From: Mesorhizobium loti
GTDB taxonomy: Bacteria; Pseudomonadota; Alphaproteobacteria; Rhizobiales; Rhizobiaceae
Length of the DNA stretch: 64,000 nucleotides
Assembly: GCA_002356515.1 (NCBI GenBank)
Contig: AP017605.1
Coordinates: forward strand, 6,929,020 to 6,993,019
Direction: 5' to 3'
The number at the start of each line of letters is the position of its first letter. Positions within the stretch are counted from its first letter, which is position 1. Made by a program: the position numbers and the translations under genes. A model generated the notes under the pieces. That model was not told where the DNA came from. It made no database searches and was given only the letters and a program-made list of their open reading frames with translations. Below, in pieces: positions 43,404 to 52,500 of the stretch.

Positions 43404-44588
43404 CTAGTTCAGCGGCAGGCGGCGATATGTGCCGGGCTTTGCCGGGTCGTGATATTTGTTGCACGGGCCGTTCTCGACGAAATCGCGATGGCAGGCCGCG
43501 AGGTTTTTCCGTGACAGCGTGACGCCGAGACCGGGACCTTCCGGTACACGCACGACATTGTTCCTCGGCGAAAACGGACCTTCCTCGGTGATATCCATGG
43601 GCTGCATGCGAAACAGCGACTGGTTCGGCTCCCGGATCCAGCCGAGTGCTGCGCACAGATGCAGATAGGCCGCGCTGCCGATGCCGCTGTCGCCGCTGTA
43701 GCACCAGAAATCGATGCCGGCGTGTTCGCAGGCGCCGACGAAGCGCAGCATGCGGCCAATGCCGCCATGCGCCGTCGGGTTGCCGACAAAGGCGTCCGGA
43801 ACCTTGAGGTCCATGGCGCGCGCAATGTCGATGTTGTGGGTCGAAAACGGGATCGAGCAATGCTGCCGCAACTGCCGCATCTCCTCGATGGTCGCCACCG
43901 GATCCTCCCAGTTGCGCACGCCAAGGTCTTCGAACGGCCGCGCCAGCCGCCGCGCCGTCGCCAGCGAATAGGCCTGGTTGGAATCGATGCGGATGATCGC
44001 CTCGTCGCCGAGTTTTTCGCGGATCAGCTCGACCATTCTCAGCGAGACTTTCGGGTCCTCGGTCGAGAATTTGCCTTCGAAGAAGGTCGTGCCATGCGTC
44101 TCGTGCAGTCCGACGCAATAGTCGGCGACTTCTTCCGGCGTCGTCTCGCCTTTCACCTTCGGGCCGTCGCCGCGCAGCGAGAAATAGTCGGTGAACGGGA
44201 TGTCCTTGCGCACCGCGCCGCCAAGCAACTGATAGAGCGGCTGCTTCCACGCCTTGCCGCGCAGGTCCCACAGCGCCATCTCGATCGCGCCGAAGGCCAT
44301 GATGCGGGCGCGGTCGTTGATCGACTGCACGCCGGTCCAGTAGGGCAGGCAGACATGCTCGGCACCGGCGATGTCGAAAGCATCGCGACCAACCACGCGC
44401 TCGGCCAACACATCGCTGATGATCGCGGCCGCCGCCGGCGTCGGCGCCTCGCCGAGGCCGATCAGCCCATCCTCCGTCTCGACCTCGACAATGGTCTGCG
44501 AAAACCCGTCGAGCTCGCCGAACACCCAGCCATAGGGTGCTTCGAGGCGCAGATTGATCGGCGTGGCCTTGATGCTGCGGATTTTCAT
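43404..44588 (-). CDS. Enolase-superfamily dehydratase (mandelate racemase/glucarate dehydratase type)
   Basis: A protein of about 394 residues with the MR_MLE N-terminal capping domain (VEVETEDGLIGLGEAPTP, about 38-55) and a TIM-barrel: TTFFEGKFSTEDPK (base-bearing strand), IIRIDSNQAYSLATARRLAR (metal ligand strand), RNWEDPVATIEEMRQL and FSTHNIDIARAMDL. It resembles acid-sugar dehydratases in the glucarate dehydratase branch, but substrate residues cannot be assigned by eye. The start ATG 44588 lies next to and overlaps the stop of the preceding enolase gene, so the two are coupled. No gene follows for 260 bp before the binding protein gene. Confidence 0.86.
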   Translation of the reverse strand: MKIRSIKATPINLRLEAPYGWVFGELDGFSQTIVEVETEDGLIGLGEAPTPAAAAIISDVLAERVVGRDAFDIAGAEHVCLPYWTGVQSINDRARIMAFGAIEMALWDLRGKAWKQPLYQLLGGAVRKDIPFTDYFSLRGDGPKVKGETTPEEVADYCVGLHETHGTTFFEGKFSTEDPKVSLRMVELIREKLGDEAIIRIDSNQAYSLATARRLARPFEDLGVRNWEDPVATIEEMRQLRQHCSIPFSTHNIDIARAMDLKVPDAFVGNPTAHGGIGRMLRFVGACEHAGIDFWCYSGDSGIGSAAYLHLCAALGWIREPNQSLFRMQPMDITEEGPFSPRNNVVRVPEGPGLGVTLSRKNLAACHRDFVENGPCNKYHDPAKPGTYRRLPLN

Positions 44589-44589
44589 C

Positions 44590-45696
44590 TCAGCCGCCGA
44601 TTTCAAAGAACGGCTTGCCGAGCAGGCTCGGGTCGACGTCGATGCCGAGACCGGGTCCGTCTGGAATGCCCATATGGCTGCCGGTGACCGGCGGGGCGTT
44701 GAAGGCCGTGCGCACCGTCACCCATTCATGGAAGGCAATGGCATGCAACCGCCGCGCTTGTGGCGTGGACAGCGACAGATGCGCCATCGCCGCCGTGTCG
44801 ATCTCGGCGCCGCCAGTGTCCTCGACCGTGATCATGAAGCCGAGGTCGACGGCGACGTCGCGGATCTGGCGCGTTTTCGTCACGCCGCCCAGCCGCGAGA
44901 TCTTCAGCGTCAACCCGTCGGCCGCGCCCAGGCGATGGATTTCCAGCATCGCCTCGAGCGAGATGACGGATTCGTCGAGCACCATCGGTTTGTCGAGCAT
45001 GCGGCGCACCGACATGTTCTCCTCGATCGTCGTGCAGGGCTGCTCGAACGTGTAGTCGATGCCACGCGTGGCATCGGCGAACTGCCGTGCCTGATAGGGT
45101 GTCCAGCCGGCATTGGCGTCGCAGAAAATCACCGTACCCTTCGGCACGGCCGAGGCGACTGTCGTTACCCGCTCGATGTCGTCATGCACATTGCCGCCGA
45201 CCTTGACCTGCAGACGGCGACAGCCCTCTGCGATGATCCTTTTTGCCAGTGCCGCCATCTGATCGAGCGTGCCGTGGGTGACGACCCGGTAGGTCTCCGC
45301 CATATCGCTTTCGCGGCCGCCGAGCATGGTCACCAGCGGCACGTCGGCGGCGCGCGCGGCGAGATCCCAGCACGCCATGTCGAGTGCCGATTTGATGTAG
45401 GGGTGGCCCTTGAACACCGTGTCCATCAGCCGGCCGATGCTGGCCAGCCCACGTGGATCGTGGCCGATGAGATGCGGCGCGATTTCCGGTACGCCCGCGC
45501 GGGCGCCGGCCGGGAAGGCGGCCGAGTAGAAATTGCCGAGCGGCGCCATCTCGCCCCAGCCGGTCAGGCCGCTGTCGGCGGTGATGGCGACGATGACCGC
45601 GTCGAAGGCGTCGGCCTCGCGCCCCTTGGACATCCGGTAGGGCCCGTCCACGAAGGGCTGCACCACATGGTAGGCTTTGATGGATTTGATCTGCAC
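44590..45696 (-). CDS. Enolase-superfamily racemase/dehydratase (MLE-type, hydroxyproline-betaine-epimerase-like)
   Basis: A protein of about 368 residues beginning VQIKSIKAYHVVQPFVDGPY. Landmarks: ITADSGLTGWGEMAPLG (capping domain), CRRLQVKVGGN with the likely acid/base lysine, VIFCDANAGWTPYQARQF, EQPCTTIEENMSVRRML and GLTLKISRLGGVTKTRQIRD with the opposite lysine. Paired lysines are typical of MLE-subgroup racemases and epimerases, including proline-betaine and hydroxyproline enzymes, which this N terminus resembles. The GTG at 45696 is chosen because homology starts there. It is followed directly by the glucarate-dehydratase-type gene and preceded by the GntR gene. Confidence 0.85.
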   Translation of the reverse strand: MQIKSIKAYHVVQPFVDGPYRMSKGREADAFDAVIVAITADSGLTGWGEMAPLGNFYSAAFPAGARAGVPEIAPHLIGHDPRGLASIGRLMDTVFKGHPYIKSALDMACWDLAARAADVPLVTMLGGRESDMAETYRVVTHGTLDQMAALAKRIIAEGCRRLQVKVGGNVHDDIERVTTVASAVPKGTVIFCDANAGWTPYQARQFADATRGIDYTFEQPCTTIEENMSVRRMLDKPMVLDESVISLEAMLEIHRLGAADGLTLKISRLGGVTKTRQIRDVAVDLGFMITVEDTGGAEIDTAAMAHLSLSTPQARRLHAIAFHEWVTVRTAFNAPPVTGSHMGIPDGPGLGIDVDPSLLGKPFFEIGG

Positions 45697-45733
45697 TCTG
45701 TCTGTCCGCTGGCTACAATGTCTGGGGAATTGA

Positions 45734-46426
45734 TCAGGCGCCCCTCGATGGGCGCTGTTCGAGGCCGCGTGCGTAAGAAAGCAGCTGTTCGAAATCGAGG
45801 TGGATATGCTCGCGGGCATGGCTCTGGGCAGCACGCATGTCGGTGCCCTTCATCAGCCGCACGTAAGTCTCATGGACGTCTTCAGCCGGCACCGGCTCAT
45901 TGCGCGCATGCTGGTGCAGCGCGAAATACATCTGCAGCCGACTGGTCAGCCGCTGCCAGGTTTCCAGCAGCACGGAATTGTCGGCCCATTCGTAGATCAG
46001 CCCATGCAGTTGCAGCGCCGTTTCGATCTGCCTTGTGGTGTCGAGGTTGCGTGTCGCCTGCTTCACCGCTTCGTGGCGGCGGTCAAGTTCATCGAAGAAA
46101 CGCTGGTCGCGCTGTGACCATGTCCGCTCGATGGCGAACTCGTCCAGCACCTGGTTGAGCGAATAGGCATCGTCAATGTCCTTGGCCGTGACATCGATGA
46201 CGAAGGTGCCGGCATAGGGAATGCTGGTCAGGAGACCTTCCTGCACCAGCTCGCGCATCGCCTCGCGCAAGGGCGCGCGGCTGACCCGCATCTGCTCGGA
46301 AATCCGGAGCTCGTTCAGCTTTTGGCCGGGTTCCAGCTGACCGGTCAGGATCGCGCGCCGCAGCAGCGCTACGATTTCGGCGCGGCGCGTCGTGTCGGCA
46401 ATCGGGCTGAAATCCGTCTTCACCAT
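45734..46426 (-). CDS. GntR-family regulator, FCD (FadR) subgroup
   Basis: A protein of about 230 residues with a winged helix-turn-helix (RAEIVALLRRAILTGQLEPG, LNELRISEQMRVSRAPLREAMRELVQ spread over about residues 15-60) and an all-helical FCD ligand domain with HGLIYEWADNSVLLETWQ and AQSHAREHIHLDFEQLL. It probably represses the enolase genes downstream, and the perfect palindrome AGATTGTCGACAATCT at 46464-46479 upstream of its own start is a typical GntR operator. ATG 46426 (MVKTDFSPIADTTRRAE) is preferred. Confidence 0.9.
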   Translation of the reverse strand: MVKTDFSPIADTTRRAEIVALLRRAILTGQLEPGQKLNELRISEQMRVSRAPLREAMRELVQEGLLTSIPYAGTFVIDVTAKDIDDAYSLNQVLDEFAIERTWSQRDQRFFDELDRRHEAVKQATRNLDTTRQIETALQLHGLIYEWADNSVLLETWQRLTSRLQMYFALHQHARNEPVPAEDVHETYVRLMKGTDMRAAQSHAREHIHLDFEQLLSYARGLEQRPSRGA

Positions 46427-46463
46427 CCGGCCCACTCCAGCGAGAACAGAAGGCAAGACAATC

Positions 46464-46479
46464 AGATTGTCGACAATCT
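46464..46479. promoter_or_regulatory. Perfect 16-bp palindrome, likely GntR operator
   Basis: AGATTGTCGACAATCT is fully self-complementary and contains TTGT-N4-ACAA, the core seen for many FCD-type GntR proteins. It is 38 bp upstream of the GntR start and between this gene and the oxygenase gene. Confidence 0.6.
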
Positions 46480-46536
46480 AACAAGATAGCATTTTCGGAT
46501 TTTTCACCCGGCAACCCTGTCGATGAGTTGGGCGGC

Positions 46537-47325
46537 TCAGGCCGCCCGGCCATAGAAGCCGACCCGCTCCTCGGCGCTGAACATCACCCCCGGCTTCTCA
46601 TAGTAGGAGAACACCGCGATCATGCGTTCGCGCTCGCCTTCGACCGTGGTGACACGGTGCGCGGTGTTCTTGCCGCGGAAGACATTGAGCGTACCGGGCT
46701 TCATGCGCAGGATTCTTGCGTCGGGATCACGCCCTTCGAGCAGCCGGGCCACACCCTCATAATTCGGGTTGTCATCCGACCTCAGATCGGTGCGGTATTC
46801 CAAATCGCCGCCGCGCTCCGCCTGCTGCAGCAGCAGCGTCGTGGTGAATTCCGAGCGGTCGAAATGCCAGTTCAACGCCTCGCCAGCGCGATAGGCCATG
46901 ACATTGGTGCGAGCCAACGGATCCTGCATGACATGCAGTTTTGCCTTGCCCATCGTCGCCGCCAGGAACCGCACCAGCGGTTCATACTCGTAGATGGCAA
47001 GCACGGTGCTGCCGGGAATCTGGTCCGCACAGACGGTATGGCTTGTTGTTTCGACCTTGCGCAGCGCGGGATGCTCGGGTGCGAGTTCGGGGATATCGGG
47101 CTTGAAGTAGATGTTGTGCATGCGCTTGTGGACATGGGACTGCGTGTCCATCACCGGCTTGATTTCCCGCACCGCCCGTTCGGCGACGCCAGGCCGCAGA
47201 AAACCTTCGAGGTTGAACATGCCGTCGGCTCTGAGGGCTTCGATCGACTGTTCGACGAGGCGGTTCCATTCGGTGCTGCCTTCGCGGTCGAGCGGATAGC
47301 GGTCGAGATTGAGAATGTCTTTCAT
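46537..47325 (-). CDS. 2-oxoglutarate/Fe(II)-type oxygenase-like protein
   Basis: A 262-residue protein. The metal site appears as HFD in LNWHFDRSEFTTTLLLQQ (about 153-170) and the distal His in FRGKNTAHRVTTVEGERER (about 216-234), followed by an Arg suited to 2-oxoglutarate binding. The jelly-roll core has LEYRTDL between them. The family is 2OG-Fe(II)-like, with substrate unknown. ATG 47325 (MKDILNLDRYP) is preferred. It is divergent from the LysR gene at 47427 and precedes the GntR-enolase genes on the same strand, so it may carry out an early hydroxylation or demethylation in that pathway. Confidence 0.8.
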   Translation of the reverse strand: MKDILNLDRYPLDREGSTEWNRLVEQSIEALRADGMFNLEGFLRPGVAERAVREIKPVMDTQSHVHKRMHNIYFKPDIPELAPEHPALRKVETTSHTVCADQIPGSTVLAIYEYEPLVRFLAATMGKAKLHVMQDPLARTNVMAYRAGEALNWHFDRSEFTTTLLLQQAERGGDLEYRTDLRSDDNPNYEGVARLLEGRDPDARILRMKPGTLNVFRGKNTAHRVTTVEGERERMIAVFSYYEKPGVMFSAEERVGFYGRAA

Positions 47326-47426
47326 GTCGCGTGCTCCAAGGGTTGGACACAGAAGACGGCAAAAAATTCTTTCTCTCAACGCGGAAAATTATTACGAATG
47401 ACCAAGAAAAACTTGTGGAGCCTGGC

Positions 47427-48335
47427 ATGGAGAAGCTGCCGCCGCTGAACGCGATCAAGGCCTTTGAGGTCGCGGCCCGTGCCGGCAGCTTTACCATGGC
47501 CGCGAGCGAACTTGGCGTGTCCTCTGCGGCGGTCAGCCAGCAGATCCGCAATCTCGAAACCTGGTTCGGCAAGCAGTTGTTCGTGCGCACCGGCAACCGC
47601 ATCACGCTGACGGACGCCGGCCACGCCATCTATCCGCAGACCGCGCGCGCGTTGGGCGACATCGCCGCCATCGGCCAGCGCATGCTGGAAGGTGGTTTGA
47701 GGACACGACTTGTGGTCAGCGTGCCGTTCTCGCTGGCCGAGCTGTGGCTGGCGCCAAGGCTGGCGGCACTTCTCGATGCCTTTCCACATATGGCGATCGA
47801 CGTGCGGGCGGAAGACGATCCGATCGACCTGATGCGCCAAAATGTCGACCTGCGCATCTCCTATGGCGACTATCACTATCCCAGCCTGCGGATGGTCCGC
47901 CTTGTCCATGACGATGTGCTGCCGGTCTGCGCGCCGGAATTCTGGCGCCGGCACGGCAATGGCGATCCGGGGCTCACGGATCTGCATGAGAGCCTGTTCA
48001 TTCACACAAATTGGGGGCCGAACTATGCCTCGCACCCGACCTGGACGGACTGGTTCGCGGCAGGCGGCAGCAGCCGCTCACCCGATCCGTCGCATGGACG
48101 GCGCGTGGGTTTGTCCAGTCTGGCGATCGCCTCAGCGAGGCTGGGTCTGGGCATTGCGCTTGGCCAGCGTGTGATGGCGCAGGCCGATCTGGAGGCAGGG
48201 CGGCTCATCGCACTCTCGTCCGTCTCGGTGCGCCTCGGTCATCCCTATTGCGCCTTCATGCCGCCGGCCAAGGCCAACCGTGCCGACGTCGCCGCTCTTG
48301 TCGGCCTGCTCGTGAAGGCGGCGCCCACGACTTGA
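47427..48335 (+). CDS. LysR-family transcriptional regulator (GcvA-like)
   Basis: A protein of about 302 residues beginning MEKLPPLNAIKAFEVAARAG, the N-terminal sequence type of the GcvA/AmpR branch of LysR proteins. The helix-turn-helix is SFTMAASELGVSSAAVSQQI (about 21-40). The effector-binding domain includes APRLAALLDAFPHMAIDVRA. ATG 47427 has GTGGAG upstream. It is divergent from the 2OG-Fe(II)-type gene, which it most likely regulates, and convergent with the RND operon, separated by a terminator. Confidence 0.9.
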   Translation: MEKLPPLNAIKAFEVAARAGSFTMAASELGVSSAAVSQQIRNLETWFGKQLFVRTGNRITLTDAGHAIYPQTARALGDIAAIGQRMLEGGLRTRLVVSVPFSLAELWLAPRLAALLDAFPHMAIDVRAEDDPIDLMRQNVDLRISYGDYHYPSLRMVRLVHDDVLPVCAPEFWRRHGNGDPGLTDLHESLFIHTNWGPNYASHPTWTDWFAAGGSSRSPDPSHGRRVGLSSLAIASARLGLGIALGQRVMAQADLEAGRLIALSSVSVRLGHPYCAFMPPAKANRADVAALVGLLVKAAPTT

Positions 48336-48374
48336 AAAAAATGGCGCCCCGACCTGTGGGAAGGCCGGGGCGCC
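48335..48374 (-). terminator. Rho-independent terminator of the RND operon
   Basis: GGCGCCCCGACC (48343-48354) pairs with GGCCGGGGCGCC (48363-48374). On the minus strand the stem is followed after one base by seven T residues (48341-48335). It lies between convergent genes and could also slow plus-strand transcription from LysR. Confidence 0.8.
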
Positions 48375-48400
48375 GCGCAAAAACCGGGCCTGCGGGGGAT

Positions 48401-49555
48401 TCAGGTAGCCGGTTTCTGTGGCAGGGGCGAGATCGGCATTCCAGGTCCGATCTTCTGCAGATTGCCTGTGATCACCTGGTCGCCTTCGGAAACGCCGCTC
48501 AGGATGGCCACCAGATCGCCGCTGGTCGGGCCAAGGGAGACCAGCCGCTGGTCGACCGTGTTGCCCTTCCCGACGACGTAGAGGTATTTGCCGAGCTGGC
48601 TCGAACCCAGCGCCGTCTGCGGCACCATCAGCGCATCGGGCTGTTGCCTGATATGCAGCCGCACGCGAACATACTGGCCCGGCATCAGCATGAACTTGGC
48701 GTTGCCGATTGTGGCGAGTGCGGTGATAGTGCCGGTCGAGTGGTCGACTGTGTTGTCGATGAAGGTGAGTTCCCCCTTCTGGGTCGACTCGGTCTCACCC
48801 GGAAGCAGAACCTCGACATCGATCGGGCCGGCCGCGCGGGCCTGCTCGATCTCGGCCAGATCCGTCTCGCTCGGATTGAAGGTGACATAGATCGGGTCGA
48901 GCTGCACCAGCGTGTTGAGCACCGTGCCGGCGACGCTGACCAGCGTGCCGACCGAAGCCTGATTGCGGCCCAGGCGCCCGGTGAACGGAGCATGGATCTC
49001 GGCGTAGCTCAGATTGAGCTCCGCCGTGCGCACGGCCGCCTGGTTGAGCGCCAGCGACGCCTGCGCTTCGCGCAAGGTGCTGGTGCGCTGGTCGAAGCTG
49101 TCCTTGTCCAGATAGCCGCTTTTGGCGAGCTCGGTGCCGCGGCCGAGATTGGACCGCGCATAGTCGAGCGTCGCCGTATCGCGCTGGACCTGGGCTTTTG
49201 CCTGGTCGAGCGCGGCCTGGAAGTCGTCAGGCGAGATCTTGTAGAGAATGTCGCCTTGCCGGACATCGGCGCCGTCCTGTGCCGTCTGTTCCTGCAAATA
49301 GCCGGGCACGCGCGCCTGCAGCGTGATGCTGCGGATCGGCTCGATGCGGGCGGCATAGTCGAGATAGATCGGGATCGTTTTCTTGACCACGCTCGCCACC
49401 GGCACCGGCATCACGAATGCCGCCGGAGCCGGCGTCGCTGCACCGGCCGTGCCGCTACTCAGCCTGAGGTTGCCCATGTCGAGCAGGTGGACGCTCGCCA
49501 CCGAGATCGCGCCCAGCGCGACCGCCGTTCCCAACGCAATTTTCCATTTACGCAT
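48401..49555 (-). CDS. RND efflux periplasmic adaptor (AcrA/MexE-like)
   Basis: A 384-residue membrane fusion protein. An N-terminal hydrophobic anchor (IALGTAVALGAISVASVHLL) has no lipobox cysteine. A lipoyl/hairpin region is visible as RSITLQARVPGYLQEQTAQD and QGDILYKISPDDFQAALDQA with a coiled-coil in between (ALDQAKAQVQRDTATLDYAR). The C-terminal beta domain includes ALMVPQTALGSSQLGKYLYV. It connects the inner membrane pump to an outer membrane channel. GGAG precedes ATG 49555. No outer membrane channel gene is present locally, so one from elsewhere must be used. Confidence 0.92.
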   Translation of the reverse strand: MRKWKIALGTAVALGAISVASVHLLDMGNLRLSSGTAGAATPAPAAFVMPVPVASVVKKTIPIYLDYAARIEPIRSITLQARVPGYLQEQTAQDGADVRQGDILYKISPDDFQAALDQAKAQVQRDTATLDYARSNLGRGTELAKSGYLDKDSFDQRTSTLREAQASLALNQAAVRTAELNLSYAEIHAPFTGRLGRNQASVGTLVSVAGTVLNTLVQLDPIYVTFNPSETDLAEIEQARAAGPIDVEVLLPGETESTQKGELTFIDNTVDHSTGTITALATIGNAKFMLMPGQYVRVRLHIRQQPDALMVPQTALGSSQLGKYLYVVGKGNTVDQRLVSLGPTSGDLVAILSGVSEGDQVITGNLQKIGPGMPISPLPQKPAT

Positions 49556-49570
49556 AATATTTCTCCAATC

Positions 49571-52500
49571 TTATTCGGCCGCTTCCGCCAGGGGAGGGAA
49601 GGCGGGTTCGGCAGTTGGTTCAGTATGCTTGGAGGCGGGCTCGCCGCTTTCGCGGCGCTCCCGCAACTGTTCGATGACCGCGTAGAAGACCGGCACGAAC
49701 ACCAGCGACAGGATGGTCGCGGCGACCATGCCGCCAAACACCGTGGTGCCGATCGACTGGCGGCTTGCCGCGCCGGCGCCTGTCGCGAACATCAGCGGCA
49801 GCACGCCGAGGATGAAGGCGAAGGCCGTCATCAGGATGGGGCGCAGCCTGAGCCGTGCGGCTTCCATCGCCGCCTCGACGATGCTGAGGCCTTCCTCGCG
49901 CCGCCGTCTGGCGAACTCGACGATCAGGATGGCGTTCTTCGCCGCCAGGCCGATCAGCATGACGAAGCCGATCTGCGAGTAGACGTCGATCTGCATGCCG
50001 CGCACCCACAGTGCGGCAAACGCGCCGAACAGTGCGAGCGGCACGGCCAGCAGCACCATGAACGGCATCGCCCAGCTCTCATACTGCGCCGCCAGGATCA
50101 GAAAGACGAAGACGATGGCGAGGCCGAAGACGACGGACGCGATCGATCCTGCCTTGAGCTCCTGGAAGGTGATGCCGGTCCATTCGAAACCGAAATCCCT
50201 GGGCAGTGCGGTGGCAGCCGCCCGTTCCATGGCGGCAACCGCCTGGCCCGAGGAGAAGCCCGGTGCGGCACCGCCATTGATCGAGGCGGAGGCATTGTTG
50301 TTGTAGTGCGGCACGGTCTCCGGACCGACGAACGGCACGAGTTTGCCCAGCGTGCTGAGCGGCACCATGCCGCCGGAGGCATTGCGCACGTAGAGCCGCG
50401 AAATGTCGGCGGCGCCCGCACGTGCATCCTTGTCGGCCTGGATGGTCACCCGGAAGGTGCGGCCAAACAGGTTGAAGTCATTCACGTAGAGCGAGCCGAG
50501 ATAGATCTGCAGCGTGTTGAAGACATCAGGCAAATTGAGCCCGAGCAGCTTCGCCTTGCTGCGATCGAGGTCGTAGTTGAACTGCGGCGTCGAGGTCGAG
50601 AACGGTGAGAACAGCTGCTGCGGATTGATTTCCGGCTGCTTGCGCGCCTCGGCGATCACGGCTTGCGTCGCGTCGTTGAGAGCCGTGCTGCCGCGACCGG
50701 TGAGATCCTCGACGACGAATTCGAAGCCGCCCGTGGTGCCGATACCCGGTATCGAAGGCGGATCGAAGGAGAGCGCGAAGGCTTCCGGTATCTGCAACAG
50801 CTTGCCGCGCACATCGGCAACGAGCTTTGATGCGCTCTGGTCGGGAGTACGCTCCTCCCAGGGCTTCAAAATGGCAAACTCGACCGCCGAATTCGACTGT
50901 GCGGCACTGGTCAGGAAGTTCAGGCCGCTGATCGAGCCGACAATGTCGACGCCGGGGGTTGCCTGCAGGATGTCGCGCGCCTTCTGGGCCACCGCGTCGG
51001 TGCGCTCGAGTGAGGCGCCGTCGGGCAGCTGGATGACGACGAAGAAATAGCCCTGGTCCTCGACCGGAAGGAAGGTCGACGGCAGGCGCTGCCAGACGAA
51101 GTAAGTGGCGACCAGCCCGGCCGCGAACAGGCCGAGCATGATCCAGCGCAAGCGGATGAGAATACGCACGCCATGGGCGTAGGCATGCGACAGTTTGTCG
51201 AAGCCCGTATTGAACCAGCGGAACAGCACGAACTGCGTCTCGCCGCGATGGCGCAGGAAGGCGGCGCTGAGCGCGGGGCTGAGCGTCAGGGAATTGAAAG
51301 CCGAAATGCCGACCGAAATCGCCACGGTCAGCGCGAACTGGTTGTAAAGCTTGCCGGAGACGCCGGGAATGAAGGCGACCGGCACGAACACCGCCATCAG
51401 CACGGCGGTGGTGGCGATGATCGGACCGGTGACTTCGGCCATCGCGGCCTTGGTTGCCGCCAGTGGTTTCAGCCCGGCCTCGAGCTGTCTTTCGACGTTC
51501 TCGACCACCACGATGGCGTCGTCGACGACAAGGCCGATCGCCAGCACCATGCCGAGCAAGGAGAGCATGTTGAGTGAGAAGCCCAGCATCTCCATGACGA
51601 CCAGCGTTGCCACCAGCGACACCGGAATGGCAATGGTCGGGATGATGGTTGTGCGCCAGCTCTGCAGGAAGACGAACACCACGGCAACGACGAGCACCAG
51701 GGCTTCGCCGAGCGTGATCAGCACGTCATGCATCGACGCCGAGACGAAGCGTGTCGTGTCGTAATGCATGGCGTAGGACACGCCCTTCGGGAAACGGGCC
51801 GACAGTTCCTGCATCTTGTCCTTGACGCGCTGCTGAAGGTCGAGCGCGTTGGAACCGGGCATCTGGTAGACGGCGAGCACCACCGTCGGTTCCTTGCCGA
51901 AGAAGGCCGAGGACGAATATTGCAGGGCGCCGAGTTCGATGCGGGCGACATCGCGCAGCCGCACCAGCGAACCGGTGTCGGTGTTGGCGCGCACGACGAT
52001 GTCGCCGAACTCCTTCGGGTCGCTCAGGCGGCCGACGGCATTGACCTGCATTTCGAAGGCGGTGCCGGCGGGCGCCGGCGACTGGCCGATCTTGCCGGCC
52101 GCCACCTGGACGTTCTGCTCGGCGATGGCATTCTGCACGTCGACGGCGGTGATGCCGAGATTGGCGAGCTTGTCCGGGTCGAGCCAGACACGCATCGAAT
52201 AGCGCCGCTCGCCGAAGATCTGCACGTCGCCGACGCCTTGCAGACGCTTCAGCGGATCGACGACCTGCAGATACGCAAGGTTCGAGAGCGCCACCGGATC
52301 GACGGAACTGTCGGGCGAGGTGAGGTTGACGATCAGCACGAAGTTCGGGTTCTGCTTCTTGATCGTCACGCCGCCCTGGTTGACGATCGCCGGCAGCGAC
52401 GACGCCGCCTGCGAGACGCGGTTCTGGACGTCGACCGCGGCGGTGCTCAGGGAATAGCCGACATCGAAGGTGATGGTGATGGTCGAGGAGCCGTCATTGG

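Noticed and set aside
48011..50608. 865-residue open frame on the plus strand
   Set aside because: It overlaps the LysR end and runs antisense to the RND adaptor and pump. No motifs; composition is that of a shadow frame.
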